Positions 22,112 to 33,584 of a DNA stretch of 64,000 nt are shown here, in pieces. Under the pieces are notes generated by a model that worked only from the letters and a program-made list of their open reading frames with translations, made no database searches and was not told the origin of the DNA. The translations under genes and the position numbers were made by a program. Origin of the DNA: Sternotherus odoratus (taxonomy: Eukaryota > Chordata > Testudines > Kinosternidae); NCBI GenBank assembly GCA_032164245.1, contig JAVMKO010000001.1, positions 60,990,892 through 61,054,891 of the forward strand, written 5' to 3'. Each line of letters opens with the position of its first letter. Position 1 is the stretch's first letter.

Positions 22112-22814
22112 CTAGCAAAAATACCCGGCATTGCTCGGGGTATTTGTAATTGGAAACTGGGATGTAAAAAGACTACAATATTTTTTATTAATACAAATTT
22201 TGTTCAGAAGTCTCATTTTGCTAATTAATTTCATTCTCTTGCATTTAGATGGGGGGAGAGAGCTGAGTGAGTGGGGGGGGGGCGTTGGATGGGGGAGGGG
22301 GAAGAGCTGAGCGAGTGGGGGGCCATTGGAGGGGGGGAGGGGGGAGAGCTGAGGGAGTTCAGGGGCCATTGGAGGGGGGAGAGAGCTGAGCGAGTGGGGG
22401 GGCCATTGGAGGGGGGAGAGAGCTGAGCGAGTGGGGGGGCCATTGGAGGGGGGAGAGAGCTGAGGGAGTGGGGGGGCTGTTGGAGGGGAGAGAGGGGAGA
22501 GAGCTGAGCGAGTGCGGGGGCCGTTGGAGGGAGAGGGGGCAGAGAGCTGAGCGAGTGCGGGGGCCACCTGAGGGGGGTATTATTACATCATAACTATGTC
22601 ACAGAGAACAGCAGGTGTTAACCTGCTGCCCAGCTGATGTTAATGGGCTTTAAAGAATTTCACCCCTAGGGGGTGTAAGAGGTGAGATTCTTACCCTGAT
22701 TAGGACCCTAAAGCCTATAACTGTACCAAATTTCAAGTCTCTAGCTCAAACGGTGTGAAAGGAGTAAGGGAACATACATACACGCATACAACATTTGACT
22801 TTTATATATATAGA
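22112..22814 (-). mobile_element. Helitron copy C with minisatellite
   Basis: Plus-strand ends are CTAGCAAAAATACCCGGCA (22112) and cttttatatatatagA|T (22814|22815). On the minus strand this gives TCTATATATATAAAAG at the 5' end and hairpin plus CTAG at the 3' end, the full Helitron signature. Between 22250 and 22570 a G-rich array of about 38-45-bp units (gccattggagggggg, gagagctgagcgagtg) replaces the coding region. A short stretch of the same N-terminal coding region as copy B survives (SKCKRMKL near 22245). Confidence 0.85.
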
Positions 22815-22920
22815 TATAGATTTGCTTTTTGTTTTGCTTAAGTTTGACACTAAAACAGCCTGAGACTCTGGGTAGGACAGTGTGTTTTTGGGAGCTGGGG
22901 AGAAGCCCTACCTTGTGACA

Positions 22921-24818
22921 TGGACTTTCCTAACTCTCAAGTGATTGACTTTGCAACCTAAATAACCTTTTTAACAGGATTTTATATTTAATATTGCATC
23001 TGCTTGGGTGTGATAACATATATTTTAAAACCATATTAACAGAGTAATTTAACTATGAAGTCTTCTTTCCAGTGAGTTTCTAATATACTTTTACGTTTGT
23101 TTTTATGATTGACACTAGTTAAGAACAGCTGACCTCAGTTCAACAGTTCATTAGTAAGATTGGTATGGGAGTTATCGGAGCTTGCAACAACATAGCTCAT
23201 TAACATAAACATTAAAAATGAGAGCATGTTACTGCTGTCTGACAGACACTCTATTTGTACTAAATGGCCTGATGGATAGTTGAATAATGCTGAAGCATTG
23301 TCAATTAAGTCTGACTCTAATAGCATACTTCAACCCATTTTTTTCCTGCAAAGTAGCAGATACAGAATAGTTGTGGAAAAGATCATGGAAAGGACTAATT
23401 GTCTCTTTATTCATATTAAAATATTTTCCTTTTTCATAATTCATCTTACCAGTAGGTAGTCCCTATTAAGCAAAATAGATTAGTCTTTTCTATCCATAAT
23501 GTTACACATTGCTTTTGAATGATACACTGCACCATGTAATGGCACTTGCATGCTGAGCTGATGCAGAACCTCATTTTGAGAAACAAAACTAGTGTCACTT
23601 TGTGGCAAGAGAATGAATACGATATTCTTAGCTCATATAGGATCTGACATTTCAAAACTAAAATAAATTATTTGGAAGGCCTACCCTCCTCTTCATTGAT
23701 CTTGGTCTTAATAATATTTGTGCCCTCAGAATGTAAATGAGGCCCGTTACCAAGGACCTTCTCCATCAAAGTAAATTAAGAGCATTTTAATTTATATATC
23801 TCTATGAACACCAATTTATTTTCAAACAAGTAATTTCCATCTATCTAAATCAATTTAACTAGGAACAAGGTCCGGATGTGACTCATTTGTTCCGTGCTAG
23901 TGGGTTAGCATTACAGAGTCAAACAAGAAGCCCTGACAGATTTGTGAACTTTCCTGGCTATTTCCAATTAACATAATTCCCAGCATCTTCCCATGCTAAA
24001 GCCCAAATGTGGGATGCAGAGTGTGACAAAACTATACATGAATTCTATAAATTCATCTAAAAATACTCTGATTCATTCTTTTAGGGTAAATTCTTTCTAT
24101 AACCTCAGTTGCACCATTCCTTTTTTGTGACATAAATATCAATCTTTAAAAGGAGGCAACACCAAACTTGTGTGGCTAGAGGTAATTTTGGCACTAAAAA
24201 TGAGTGATGTCCCTCACTGAGGGACACGTATAGAGGTATGCTTTCCATATCAATAGGATAAGAAATGCAAAGCATTTGAAGTCAGTAAAAATATGGATAT
24301 TTAATGGGTCAAATCATGAAGTTCCTACTACTGTATTTTCTGCTGAGTCCTATTAGGACTTGAGAGGGGTTCAGCGAAGTGCTGAGCTCTTCCCAGGAGG
24401 CAGTCAGCATTTCTATTGGATAGGTACTCACTCGGGCAAAGGCTCTGTGGAAGTCAACTGGAGTTTGGACTGAGAAAACAATGAGCAAGTACTTCAGGTG
24501 TTAGCATTATTAATCAAACCATCCTAATGACAAAAGCAGTAGGCAACAAAATAAAAACAGGAGCAAAATACTAGCTGGGGCATGAAGTGTGTGACTTTGT
24601 TTCTGTGCACACATTTGGCATATTTTTTCCTTCAGTTGCACCTGTGAAACCCCAATTTACTCTTCTCTTCTACCCTGACGCTCTAAACACTGATCCGTGT
24701 GCTTCCCTTGATGCCTTTCTTCAGTGGGACTGTTCACACACACAAAGCTAAGCATACCCATAAGCATTCACAGGATTGAGGTCTTTTGAGGGAAATGTTT
24801 TTGAAATAGTTGTCAGTA
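22921..24818. other. Unique AT-rich stretch
   Basis: No supported gene or bounded repeat. Confidence 0.5.
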
Positions 24819-25173
24819 CAGTAAACCCTCGATTTAACGGACTTCGGATGCAACGGACAAAATTTCTGAGCAAGTCTGATGCATCCGAAATCCATTTCTC
24901 ACGGGTTGGCTGCCGGCTCCCAGCTGCCGCCCGGGTCCCAGCAGCCGGGACCCGGGCGGGCTGGCTGCCGGCTGCCGCCCGGGTCCCAGCAGCCAGGACC
25001 CGGCTGCTGCCCGGGTCCCAGCAACGGGCGGGCTGCGGAGCTGCCGCCCCAACCCTGTGGCAGGCGGGCTGCTGCTCCGACAGCTCATTTTTTTAAAATT
25101 ATTAAATAACGGACTTTTTGATTTAATGGACACCCCCTCGCCCGAATTAGTCCGTTAAATGGAGGTTTTACTG
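24819..25173. mobile_element. pogo/Tigger-like element, short copy
   Basis: Same termini as the copy at 14971 (cagtaaaccctcgatttaac at the left, gttaaatggaggttttactg at the right), flanked by TA at 24817-24818 and 25174-25175. The GC-rich interior has only about three short units (gctgccgcccgggtcccagc) against more than ten in the longer copy. Non-coding. Confidence 0.9.
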
Positions 25174-26062
25174 TACACTTAAGCCTTCTTTACCTGCAAC
25201 TGTATCAAGAAATGTGTTTGTGTACTTTGTGTCCATGAGAAAATTCTATGGACATAGATGCTGGACAAATGGACAGAAGTGGAAATCTGTGTAGAGCAGA
25301 TGTGGAAAGACAGAATCAGGTGTTTAAAATGCCTAGCTAATAAATTGGGTTTATTTTTCTATGACAGCTCAAAGCCTGGTATTTCCAAAATCAGAGTTAA
25401 TGTTTTTATTTATTACAGAATCTTTTGCTCTTTGTTTAAGCAAACACTTGCTTGTTGTAGCTATTATCAGTGTAGCAAAATCTGCAGTACTTTTATGAGT
25501 TTTGAAAAGGAAATTAACAAACTAGTCTCTGAAAGTATGCCCTCAAATATTTTTAAAAATTACTCTTTTGGGAATATATTTTTGATCAATGTTCCTTTTT
25601 ATTAAAAGATTTTAAAGAATGATAAAACTGAATCACAAGGTATTTGTTGGAGACAAGGAAATAAACACAAGCCAAACCCCTTTTGAATTTGAGGGTGAAA
25701 ATATTATTAATACTAAAAGCTGACTTAAGTGATATTAATAACTTGTAATGTAAAGCACCTTGATTTTTACACCCAGTCAAAATATTCAGCATAAGGTTGA
25801 CTATTGTACAATATCAGTTTGGGGTTGGTTTCCTCTTTTATGGAAGACTCAGTCACAGATGCACAATATATTGGGATTTTTCACTTTTCTCTCCACCAAA
25901 TGTCATGGCCAGTACGTAAAGAAAAAGTAGTTACTAAATAGGGGAAATATTTTTATTGTTACTGTTGATCTAGGCTAGTTTAATATAAACATGCCCTCTA
26001 ATTAGATATTCATGTTCTCAGCATAAAAAGCTCCTAGTGTAAATTCTGCCGACTACATTCAT
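25174..26062. other. Unique AT-rich stretch
   Basis: Open frames at 25258-25605 (plus) and 25586-25792 (minus) have low-complexity, leucine/phenylalanine-rich translations and no family I recognise. No repeat edges. Confidence 0.45.
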
Positions 26063-28790
26063 ATAGAATCATAGATATGTAGGACTATACAGGACTTCAA
26101 GAGATCATCTAATCCATCCCACCTCAGTAATACAGGATCAAGTATACCTAGAGCATTGCTGATAGGTATTTGTCTAATCTGTTCTTAAACACTCCCAATG
26201 ATGAGGATTCCACAGCCTTCTTTAGTAACCTATTGCAGTGTAATTACCCTTTATAGTTAGAAAGTTTTTCCTAATATCTAATCTAAATCTCCCTTGCTGC
26301 AGTTTAGTTCTTGTTCTACTTGCAGTGGACATGGAGAACAATTGATTACAGTCCTCTTTGTAACAACCCTTAACATAATTGAAGATGATTATCAGGTCCC
26401 CTCTGTCTTCTTTTCTCAAGACTAAACATACCCAATAGTTTAGCTTTCCTCATAGTTCAGTTTTTCTAAACCTGTTATCATTTTTGTTGCTTTCTTCTGG
26501 ACACACTCCAATTTATCCACATATTCCCTAAAGTGTGGTGCCCAAACTTGAACCCAGAACTCCAGTTGAGACCTCACCAGTGCTGAGTGGAGCCGGACAG
26601 TCACCTGCCATGTCTTTGATGCTTCTGTTAATAGACAACCAAATGATATTAGCCTCTTTTGCAGCAACAACAACCTTGACTTTCATTCAATTTGTGATCC
26701 ATTGTGACCCCTAGATACTTTTCTGAAGTATAATTGCTTAACTACTTATTCCCCATTTTGCAGTTGTGTATTTGATTTTTTTTTCTTCCTTAGTCCTTTG
26801 CCCTTTTCTTTATTGGTGGATTTTATTTTGCTGATTTCAGAGCAATTTTCCAATTTATCCAGGTCACTTTGAATTCTAATATTGTCTAAAATGCTTTCAA
26901 TCTCTCTCTGCTTGGTGTCCTCTGCAAATTTTATATGCATACTCTCCATTCCATTATCCAAGTTATTATTTAATCAAAAAATAGAATAGTATCAGACCCA
27001 GCAGCGACCTCTTTGAGTTTGGTTTTTCAACCGATTGTGCACCCACCTCGTAGTAACTTAATCTAGACCACACATCCCTGGTTTGCTTATAAGACTATCA
27101 TCTGCCACTGTGTCAAAAAGCCTTACTAAAATCAAGATATATCTTTTCTACAACTTTCCCCCATCCAGTAGGCCAATAACCGTGTCAAAAAAAGAAATTG
27201 CATTGGTCTAGCATGATGTATTCTTGACAAATCCATATTGGTTATTACTTCTCACCCTATTCTTTAGGAGCTAACAGTATCCAGGATCTTCTTAGATATC
27301 AAAGTTAGGCTGACTGGTTTATAATTTCCTGGTTCCTCTTTGTTTCCTTTTTTAAAGATGGGTACTATGTTTATCCTTTTCCATTCCTCTGGGACCTCAC
27401 CTGTCCTCCATGAGTCTTGAAAATAATCCCAAATAGTTCTGAGATTGCATCAGCAGTTTCCTTACCTAGGGTAAATTTTATTAGGCCCTGATGACTTGAA
27501 TACCTCTAATTTATCTACATATTTTTTAACCTGTTCTTTCCTTAATCTAACTTGTTCATTTCTCCTTGTTGTTAATATTGTGTTGAGTATCTGGTCACCA
27601 TTGAGCTTTGTAATCAAGACCAAATCAAAATAGGCATTAAACAATTCAGCCGCCTTGATGTCATTTGCCATCAGCTCTCTTTCTCCACTAAGTAGTGGAC
27701 CTACACTTTCCTTCATCTCTCTCTTGCTCCTAATGTATTTCAAGAACCTCTTATAGCCTTTAATGTCCCTTGCTAAAACATAGTAACTTATTTTGTGCCT
27801 TAGCTTTTCTGATTTTATCTTTGCAAGCCTGAGCTGTTCTTTTGTATTCATTCTCAGCAATTTGTGCATGTTTTTCCCCCAGGATTCCTTTTTAATTTTC
27901 AGGTCATTAAAGAGCTCCTGATCCAGTCATATTGTCCACTTACTAGTCTTTCAGTCTTTCCTTTGCCTTGGGATAGTTTGCTGTTGTGCCTTTAATACTG
28001 TCTCTTTGAGAAACTGCCAGCTCTCCTGCACTCCTTAAACTCTTAATTTTCTTCTCAGGACCTTTCCTAGTAGTTATCTGAATTCACTAAAGCCTGATTT
28101 AAAAATATTCATTGTCCTTATTCTCACTCCTTCCTTTCCTTATAACTGTGAAATCTATAATTTTAGGATCACTTTCACCCAGATTGCCTTCTACCTTCAG
28201 ATTTGAAACCAATTCCTCCTTGTAAGTCAGAATCAAGTCTCAGATGGGTGCCCCAATGGTTACTGCCTCCATCTTCTGAAACAAGAAGCTGTCCCCAATA
28301 CATTCCAAAAACGTACTGAAGATTTTGGGTTTTGCCAAATTATTTTTCCAATAGATATCTGGTAGTAATAGGGAGACTTTACTGAGGTCTTATGAGTTGG
28401 ATATTTATTCTAAAAATGACTCCTCCTTCTGGCTTCATGGTCTGTAGTAGACATCCTACTATGACCTCACCCCAGTCTCTTGCCCCTTTTTTCTTCACCC
28501 AGAGACTCTCAATGGGTCTTCTTCCCATCTCCTTTTGGACCTCAGAACAACTGCCTACATTATTGATGTATTATGCAATACCTACTCCCTCTTTCCACTG
28601 CCTGTCCTTCCTATACCCCTCTATACCAATATCCCAGTCATTAGATTTATCCCACCAAATCTCAGTGGTGCCAATTAAGTCATAATTTAATCCATCTACT
28701 CAGATTTCCAGTACTTCCTGTTTATTCTACATATTCCTTGCATTTGTCTATAGACATCTAAGATATTGAGTAGATTCCCCCACTGTAATT
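26063..28790 (-). mobile_element. CR1 LINE, longest copy, antisense
   Basis: About 2.7 kb on the minus strand from endonuclease to 3' tail. In order: an apurinic endonuclease relic at about 28680-28390 (ending ESLWVKKKGARDWGEV); the basic linker (KIKSEKLRHK, LARDIKGYKRFLKYIRSK) near 27870-27700; RT text PIFKKGNKEEPGNYKPVSLT near 27362-27300; motif A as YLDFSKAF followed by a frameshift near 27140; a degenerate YADD box (KFAEDTK) near 26925; the C-terminal SQLEFWVQVWAPHF; and the 3' tail around 26063-26120 (atagaatcatag on the plus strand). Stops and frameshifts kill it. ORF1 is absent. Confidence 0.88.
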
Positions 28791-28825
28791 CTCTTGTAGT
28801 GTATTTCTCACACTTTTATATATAC

Positions 28826-29024
28826 AGGCCAAGATTTTCAGAAGAGGCTAGTAACTGATGCCTGTTCTTGGAAACTCAAATTGAAATAGCTTAAAAGGGC
28901 TTATTCTTGAACCTAAAATGGCTTAGTTTTTCCACAATAGGTGTAGCCCACTTGAGATTACTTAAAAAAACCTGATTTTCAAGCTGGGCATCCAAAATTA
29001 TTCATCGCTTTGGAAAATCTTAGG
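28826..29024. mobile_element. Palindromic MITE relic
   Basis: aagattttcagaagaggcta at the left faces tggaaaatctta at the right, with internal words (cctgttcttggaaactc, caagctgggcatccaaaa) that also suggest two inverted arms. No target duplication is clear. Superfamily unknown. Confidence 0.4.
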
Positions 29025-29069
29025 CATTGTATGTAGAAATGTAGTGCAATTATAGGGAAAATAAAGGAG

Positions 29070-29526
29070 ATGGTGTGATGGGATAACATCATTTTGGCAA
29101 TTACTTGATCCTTGACTATTTGTGGTAGATGGGCCCGGTGGCCTGTAATGGGAAGTTAGACGGGATGGGATCTGAGTTACTACAGAGAATTATTTCCTGG
29201 GTGTCTTGCTGGTGAGTCTTGCCCACATGCTCAGGGTTCAGCTGATGACCATATTTGGGGGCGGGAAGGAATTTTCCTCCAGGGCAGATTGGCAGAGCCC
29301 TGGGTTGTTGGTTTTTTGCCTTCCTCTGCAGCGTGGGCACGGGTCACCCTTGCTGGAGGATTCTCTGCACCTTGAAGTCTTTAAACCATGATTGGTGGAC
29401 TTCAATAGCTCAGACATAGGTGAGAAATTTATTGCAGGAATGGGTGAGTGAGATTCTCTGGCCTGTGTTGTGCAGGAGGTCAGACTAGATGATCATAACG
29501 GTCCCCTCTGATCTTAAAGTCTATGA
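29070..29526 (+). mobile_element. CR1 3' end, different 3' UTR
   Basis: The 3' part has gaggtcagactagatgatca, taacggtcccctctgatctt and aaagtctatgagt, a second CR1 tail type. The upstream part (gggaaggaattttcctccag, cagattggcagagccctggg) is its 3' UTR. No RT remains. Confidence 0.75.
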
Positions 29527-30150
29527 GTGTACATACCATTTGTTAAACTGACTGCATTTACAGGGCTCTATTATGAAGGAGGAGAGAGCAGACTTGGAGT
29601 GGAAGAAATCCACTTAGTCCCCAGCTTTCTTCAGAGGCATTCAGACTAAACAGAAATATGGCATGGGGCAAGGAGGCTTGAGGTTGGAAGGAGAGGGAAG
29701 TACTACACATAATGATTATGTTTGAATTTAGTTCTACATCATTTATAAATCCCCATATTTCATTACATCCATCAACTTTATCCTGAACTCTAACCATAAA
29801 TCTCATAAGAACTGACCTCTGAAACTCTGAGCCAATTTAGTTATTGAAGATGTCCTTCCAATATCTGAGAATGTCATTGAATCTATCACACTTATGTTGA
29901 GCCATTTGATTCTAGTGGGAATCAAAACAGAAATTCTAAAAGAAAAAGCTTCCTTTCAAAAGCCAGTTTATGTTTTCATGTAGCCACCTTCTTATTTGAT
30001 CACTATTCTATATGGCTTTTTAAGTCATGCCCATCACCATAGTACCTGAGTGCCTTTCAGTAGTGTACACATTTATCACATTTCTCTCGTCCTGTCCTCA
30101 GAGGGAGAAGTGTGTGGAGTGTCTCATTTTCATAGGGTGTAGTTTTAATT
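29527..30150. other. No recognised feature
   Basis: Unique-looking DNA. No supported element. Confidence 0.45.
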
Positions 30151-31240
30151 ATTGTTAAATATGCCTATTGCTCTGTGTGTTAGAGAAGGCGAGGTCAAAG
30201 AAATGTGCCTTGCATTTGGAATGGAAAGTGGTGAGGTTTGTGATGGTCCTTAATTCCTGGCGTAGTTCATTCCACTGTGTTGGACCATTGCCAGAGAAGG
30301 TTCTGTTTGTCACACAAACAAGCTTTACTCTTATTGTTGAGAATTCCATTGTGCCAGAGGAGCAAAGTTGTCAACCACAGTCTTTGTCTTGAACCTTTAA
30401 ACAGTCTCCATGGGCCCTGGATTGCTCTGAAGATAAGGACCAAGACCTTGAAACAGATGCAAAATTCCATGGGAAGCCAGTGTAGAGTGCAGAGGACAGG
30501 TGATGTGCTCACAGTAGCCTGTTGTAGTAAGCGGAAGATTAATGTGACGGCAATCGTTAGGTGGCGCAATTCTGCTTCTATCGCGTCTCTAGGGGCACAG
30601 CGTTGGCTTTAGAGCTTATCTCATGGGAAGCCTCCCCCCAGCTGCAGCTGGGAAGCTGTTTACCTACCCTGTGTGAATCTCAGCTTGTGTGAAACCAAAT
30701 AGGTAAACTGAGGCAGGATTGCAAAACATGTGATGAGTTATTCATGACCTATGCATGAGATGCAAATGAGTATGAGTATTTCTGTTTCCGTGTGCCCTTG
30801 TGTGTTGGGCTTCCTCCCTGGGCATTGCTCCGATGTGCCAGGTCTCCCATCTGTGGCTGTGCTGACCGGGGCCCCCAGCGCAGGTGTGCCACACCTTCAA
30901 TAAACTCACTACTTTCCATCTAGCCACTATGTGTGAGCATCGTTTCTACAGGACACTCCTTAGGGTACCCTGCAACACCTGTGTTGCTGAGGAGATGTGC
31001 TGCAGCATTTTGTACTAATTGGCATTTAGTGCTGTAGGTTTCATGCACAGGTACGTTGCATTGCTGTAGTTCAGCCAAAAGGTGATAAAAACCATGAATA
31101 ACTGAGGCCAGATCTTCATCTTCCAGGAAGGAATGGAGTCTCCTAGGATTACTCATGGTCGCTATGCCGTGAGAGCTCAGTGTCAGTGAGGACTCCTAGA
31201 CTACAGACGGATTTGACCAGTTGTGGATGTGAACCTGAAA
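30151..31240 (-). mobile_element. L2-like LINE, antisense, split
   Basis: The minus strand reads HWLPMEFCICFKVLVLIFRA (near 30500) and, after frameshifts, FSGNGPTQWNELRQELRTI with TTFHSKCKAHFF (near 30290-30190). These are the HWLPV..RI.FK and WN.LP..LR conserved blocks at the C-terminus of L2-type LINE ORF2. The element continues after an inserted segment at about 30543-30950, and the part from 30970 to about 31240 carries the upstream RT region in decayed form. Confidence 0.7.
30543..30950 (+). mobile_element. Inserted LTR-like segment
   Basis: This block interrupts the L2-like element. It begins TGTGACGGC and ends TTTCTACA. It contains an octamer ATGCAAAT (30760-30767) and a polyadenylation signal in caataaac (AATAAA at 30899-30904) about 45 bases before its end, an LTR-like order. 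I could not find a matching 4-6-bp target duplication at these edges. The boundaries are therefore uncertain and other insert types are possible. Confidence 0.4.
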
Positions 31241-32116
31241 TTAAAGGAGACTGAGGTGTTGGTAGCCATGATTCAAAATAATGTGGACTTGAAAGGGGTA
31301 GTTTTAAATTCTTGCACACCAAGAAATTTTGTTTTAAAAATTACTAGAAATATTTAGTTGAGAAAAACAAGAAATGGTAAGTCAGCTCTTACTAGTTTGG
31401 CTCTCTGTGCGGGGCCTGGGCCAGCTCCACACAGCAGGGTCCAGAAAGGCAGCAGCACCTTGACCCCTTGACTCACCCCAGCAGATTGGGTTTTGAATGA
31501 TGGGGGTTCAGCTCAAAAAGTTAGAAAATGGAGTTCAGAGATGGGGTAGTTAGGGACTTTGTGCAGCCAGGGAGGTAGATCAGGGTTCAGTGAGTGGGTC
31601 ACTAAGGACTGTGCATGGGCAGGGAGGTAGCTCAGGGTGCATGGAGAACGGACCTAGGGGCTGTATGTGGGTAGGGAGGTAGCTGAGGGTGCAGGGATGG
31701 AATTGCTACGGGCTGTGTGCCAGGACAGCTCCCTTGTAGTCACTGCTCCCCAAGATCTCTGTTGGCCACAGAGCGGGGTCCCCCTGCCTGGGCAGCTCTT
31801 ACCAGTTGCATGGGCTGAGGAGCAGCTGCAACCCCAGGAGCTGCCTGTTCCATGACATCAGCCAGAGCAGCAGCTGCCCCACTGCCCAGTCTGGCTTCCC
31901 ACCTCCGACCTGGCCAGGGGATGGAGGCTCGGGGGCAGAGAAAGGAGGAAGGCGGGTGTGAAGCTTCTCCCGGGACTGACCCCACCTCTGGGACTGCAGT
32001 ACGGGAGGCAAGAAGTGCTCAGAGTTTCAGCCCCGCAGCGGGGGATACCAGGACTTGGGGTCCCATGGCTCCTCTGAAAGGGGGGCTGCATCCCCTCCCC
32101 CCGGTTGAGAATGGCT
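31241..32116. repeat. Degenerate tandem repeat and hAT-like end
   Basis: 31545-31695 has about three diverged units of about 55 bp, each with agggaggtag and tcagggt. The right edge reads ggttgagaatggctg (32102-32116), the reverse complement of a CAG..ATTCTCAACC-type hAT terminus. No partner left terminus or target duplication was found. The GC-rich open frames at 31667-32148 on both strands have no recognised family. Confidence 0.4.
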
Positions 32117-32179
32117 GTAATAGATGGTCAGTCTATTCTTTAGTGTGATTTAGTGGTCTGTAGCAGACAACTAGTATTC

Positions 32180-32456
32180 CATCTTGTGTGTTAGAGTGTT
32201 GATCCATAAACATTCAAGATCACTTGCTTCTGAGTTGTCAGTGACCCTGACACAGATATTGGATGTATCTCCCTCCCCTTTTGCCAGCTTGATCCTACTT
32301 AAATAGATTTGTAAAATTGACTTTAACATTCCAGTCATGCACATCTTCCTTCCAGGTTTCAGTAATACGAACTAGGTCAAATTTATGCTCATAGTAGAGC
32401 AGTTCTAGTTCCTCTTGTTTGTTACCTATGCTCCTAGCATTAACGTTATAGGCCAT
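32180..32456 (-). pseudogene. LINE ORF2 endonuclease N-terminus
   Basis: From an ATG at 32456 the minus strand reads MAYNVNARSIGNKQEELELL, then FDLVRITETWKEDVHDWNV, then a stop and DQAGKRGG. The words NARSxxNKxEEL, ITETW and (R)DRxGKRGGG are the opening blocks of the apurinic-type endonuclease of CR1/L2-clade LINEs. ITETW holds the catalytic glutamate. The frame then breaks near 32270. Confidence 0.7.
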
Positions 32457-32539
32457 TACAATTTTTCTTCTCCATGGTCCTTGGTGTCTTAATTTTGTTC
32501 TTAAATCTTAATTTTGTGCTACTTAAGTGTTCATTTGTT

Positions 32540-33180
32540 TCCGCTCTTCACCCTCCCCTTTTGCTGTTAAATAGCTTCCTGACTGCTCTAGCTAGCCAGT
32601 CCCATGGCACATTTGCACTCCTTTTACTGAAATGGAGATCATCAAACCTGTATTTTCCTCTTACCCCATAGAAATGAGTCAGTATTACACAAAAAACCTC
32701 TATATTACACCACTTATCTAGCCAGTGGTTTGCTTCTAGCATCTTCTGACTTCCTTCACTTGTGGGACAGGGAGGATCACCAAGAAAATCATTTGGATGT
32801 TCTTTTCTTTCAGCTCCCTTCAGAGTTCCCCAAAGTCATCTGTCATGGAATTAAATGAAGCAGTGTAGCTTAGCGCTCACTAGTAGTTCCTTGGCTAGAC
32901 TTCTGAAATTGGAGTGCAATCTTGAAGTCTCATCTCCTGTTCTGGCTCTGGGAAGACAGCACACCATCCTGTTGTCTGTTTGTCCCTTGCAGAATATTGT
33001 TAGTATAAAACACCTCAACAAGGATTTTCTGTCTTTAGATAGTTGGAGATCTTTCTGGGAACATTTGATTATCTTGTAGCTTGGGCTGAGCTGCCATTCA
33101 GTTATGTCCTGTATAATGATGTGTTCCATTTGAGCAGCTGAATCTTCAAAGATAACTTCTGTAGCTTCCATGCCGAGAAC
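32540..33180 (-). pseudogene. LINE ORF1 with SGNH-esterase-like relic
   Basis: Minus-strand frames give RMVCCLPRARTGD and then, after a break, NHWLDKWCNIEVFCVI, YRFDDLHFSKRSANVPW and LARAVRKLFN. The pattern Wl..W..., a late D(D/G)xH followed by a (K/R)R.G-like turn and LA..L is that of the last block of SGNH/GDSL hydrolases found in ORF1 of many CR1- and L2-clade LINEs. The Asp-x-x-His pair (DDLH) would be the last two members of the catalytic triad. The N-terminal Ser block is not readable. Inactive by frameshift. Confidence 0.55.
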
Positions 33181-33584
33181 CTGATGATAATTTGAATACT
33201 TCTATCTGTGCGGACTTCCTCCTGGACCTTTATTTATTTATTATTATTTTTTGCTCCAGGCAGCTTGCCCACCTTCCACCTATGTAGAATGTCACCTGGT
33301 CCAGTTTCCTCTAGTGCTCTGCCAAGCACCCTCTTTGATTAATTCTCTCTCTAGTTCCTTGATGTCCAGCTCCTTTCTTCCTTGAATTTGGGGTGGTGAT
33401 GTTTCCTGAATCTTTTACAAAAGAACTCCTCTCATCCTCTCTAATGCTCCGTAGTGTCTGTACTTACAAGCTTTTAATCTTTTCTTCCTGCATGGCTACC
33501 AAGTTGCATTTCATACAGCAGAAATAAAAAACACAGCACATCCATTGTAGGTAATAAGGACTAATTCATTACTGGCCATTGCCT

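Larger units (their letters stand above)
19311..22920 (+). mobile_element. Gypsy-like LTR retrotransposon, non-autonomous
   Basis: Two diverged direct LTRs (19311-19764 and 21281-22920) share tggc...agggcca, gattaggcttta, gactctg...ggagctgggga and an ...aca end. Between them lie a primer-binding-site position starting tggtggagaatgtgggca and a purine tract aatgggaaggag directly before TGTTAC. The interior is only about 1.5 kb and carries no recognisable protease, RT or integrase. It may include a decayed gag start. Two Helitrons later entered the 3' LTR. No clear target duplication is seen at the outer ends. Confidence 0.65.
21281..22920 (+). repeat. 3' LTR with two Helitrons inside
   Basis: LTR pieces are 21281-21505 and 22815-22920. 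The start TGTTACAGGG follows a purine tract. The end ccctaccttgtgaca matches the 5' LTR end region. Removing 21506-22814 restores the LTR. Confidence 0.6.
32117..33560 (-). mobile_element. LINE 5' region (CR1/L2 clade), antisense
   Basis: The rare 5' half of a LINE. Reading the minus strand from 33560, there is a CMKCNLVAMQEEKIKSL segment (Cys-x-x-Cys plus coiled-coil-like, ORF1 style), then an SGNH-esterase-like ORF1 part, then the start of ORF2. Its RT half is missing. Frameshifts and stops are present. Confidence 0.65.

Noticed and set aside
28392..28685. 97-residue plus-strand frame
   Set aside because: It is the antisense shadow of the CR1 endonuclease relic on the minus strand.
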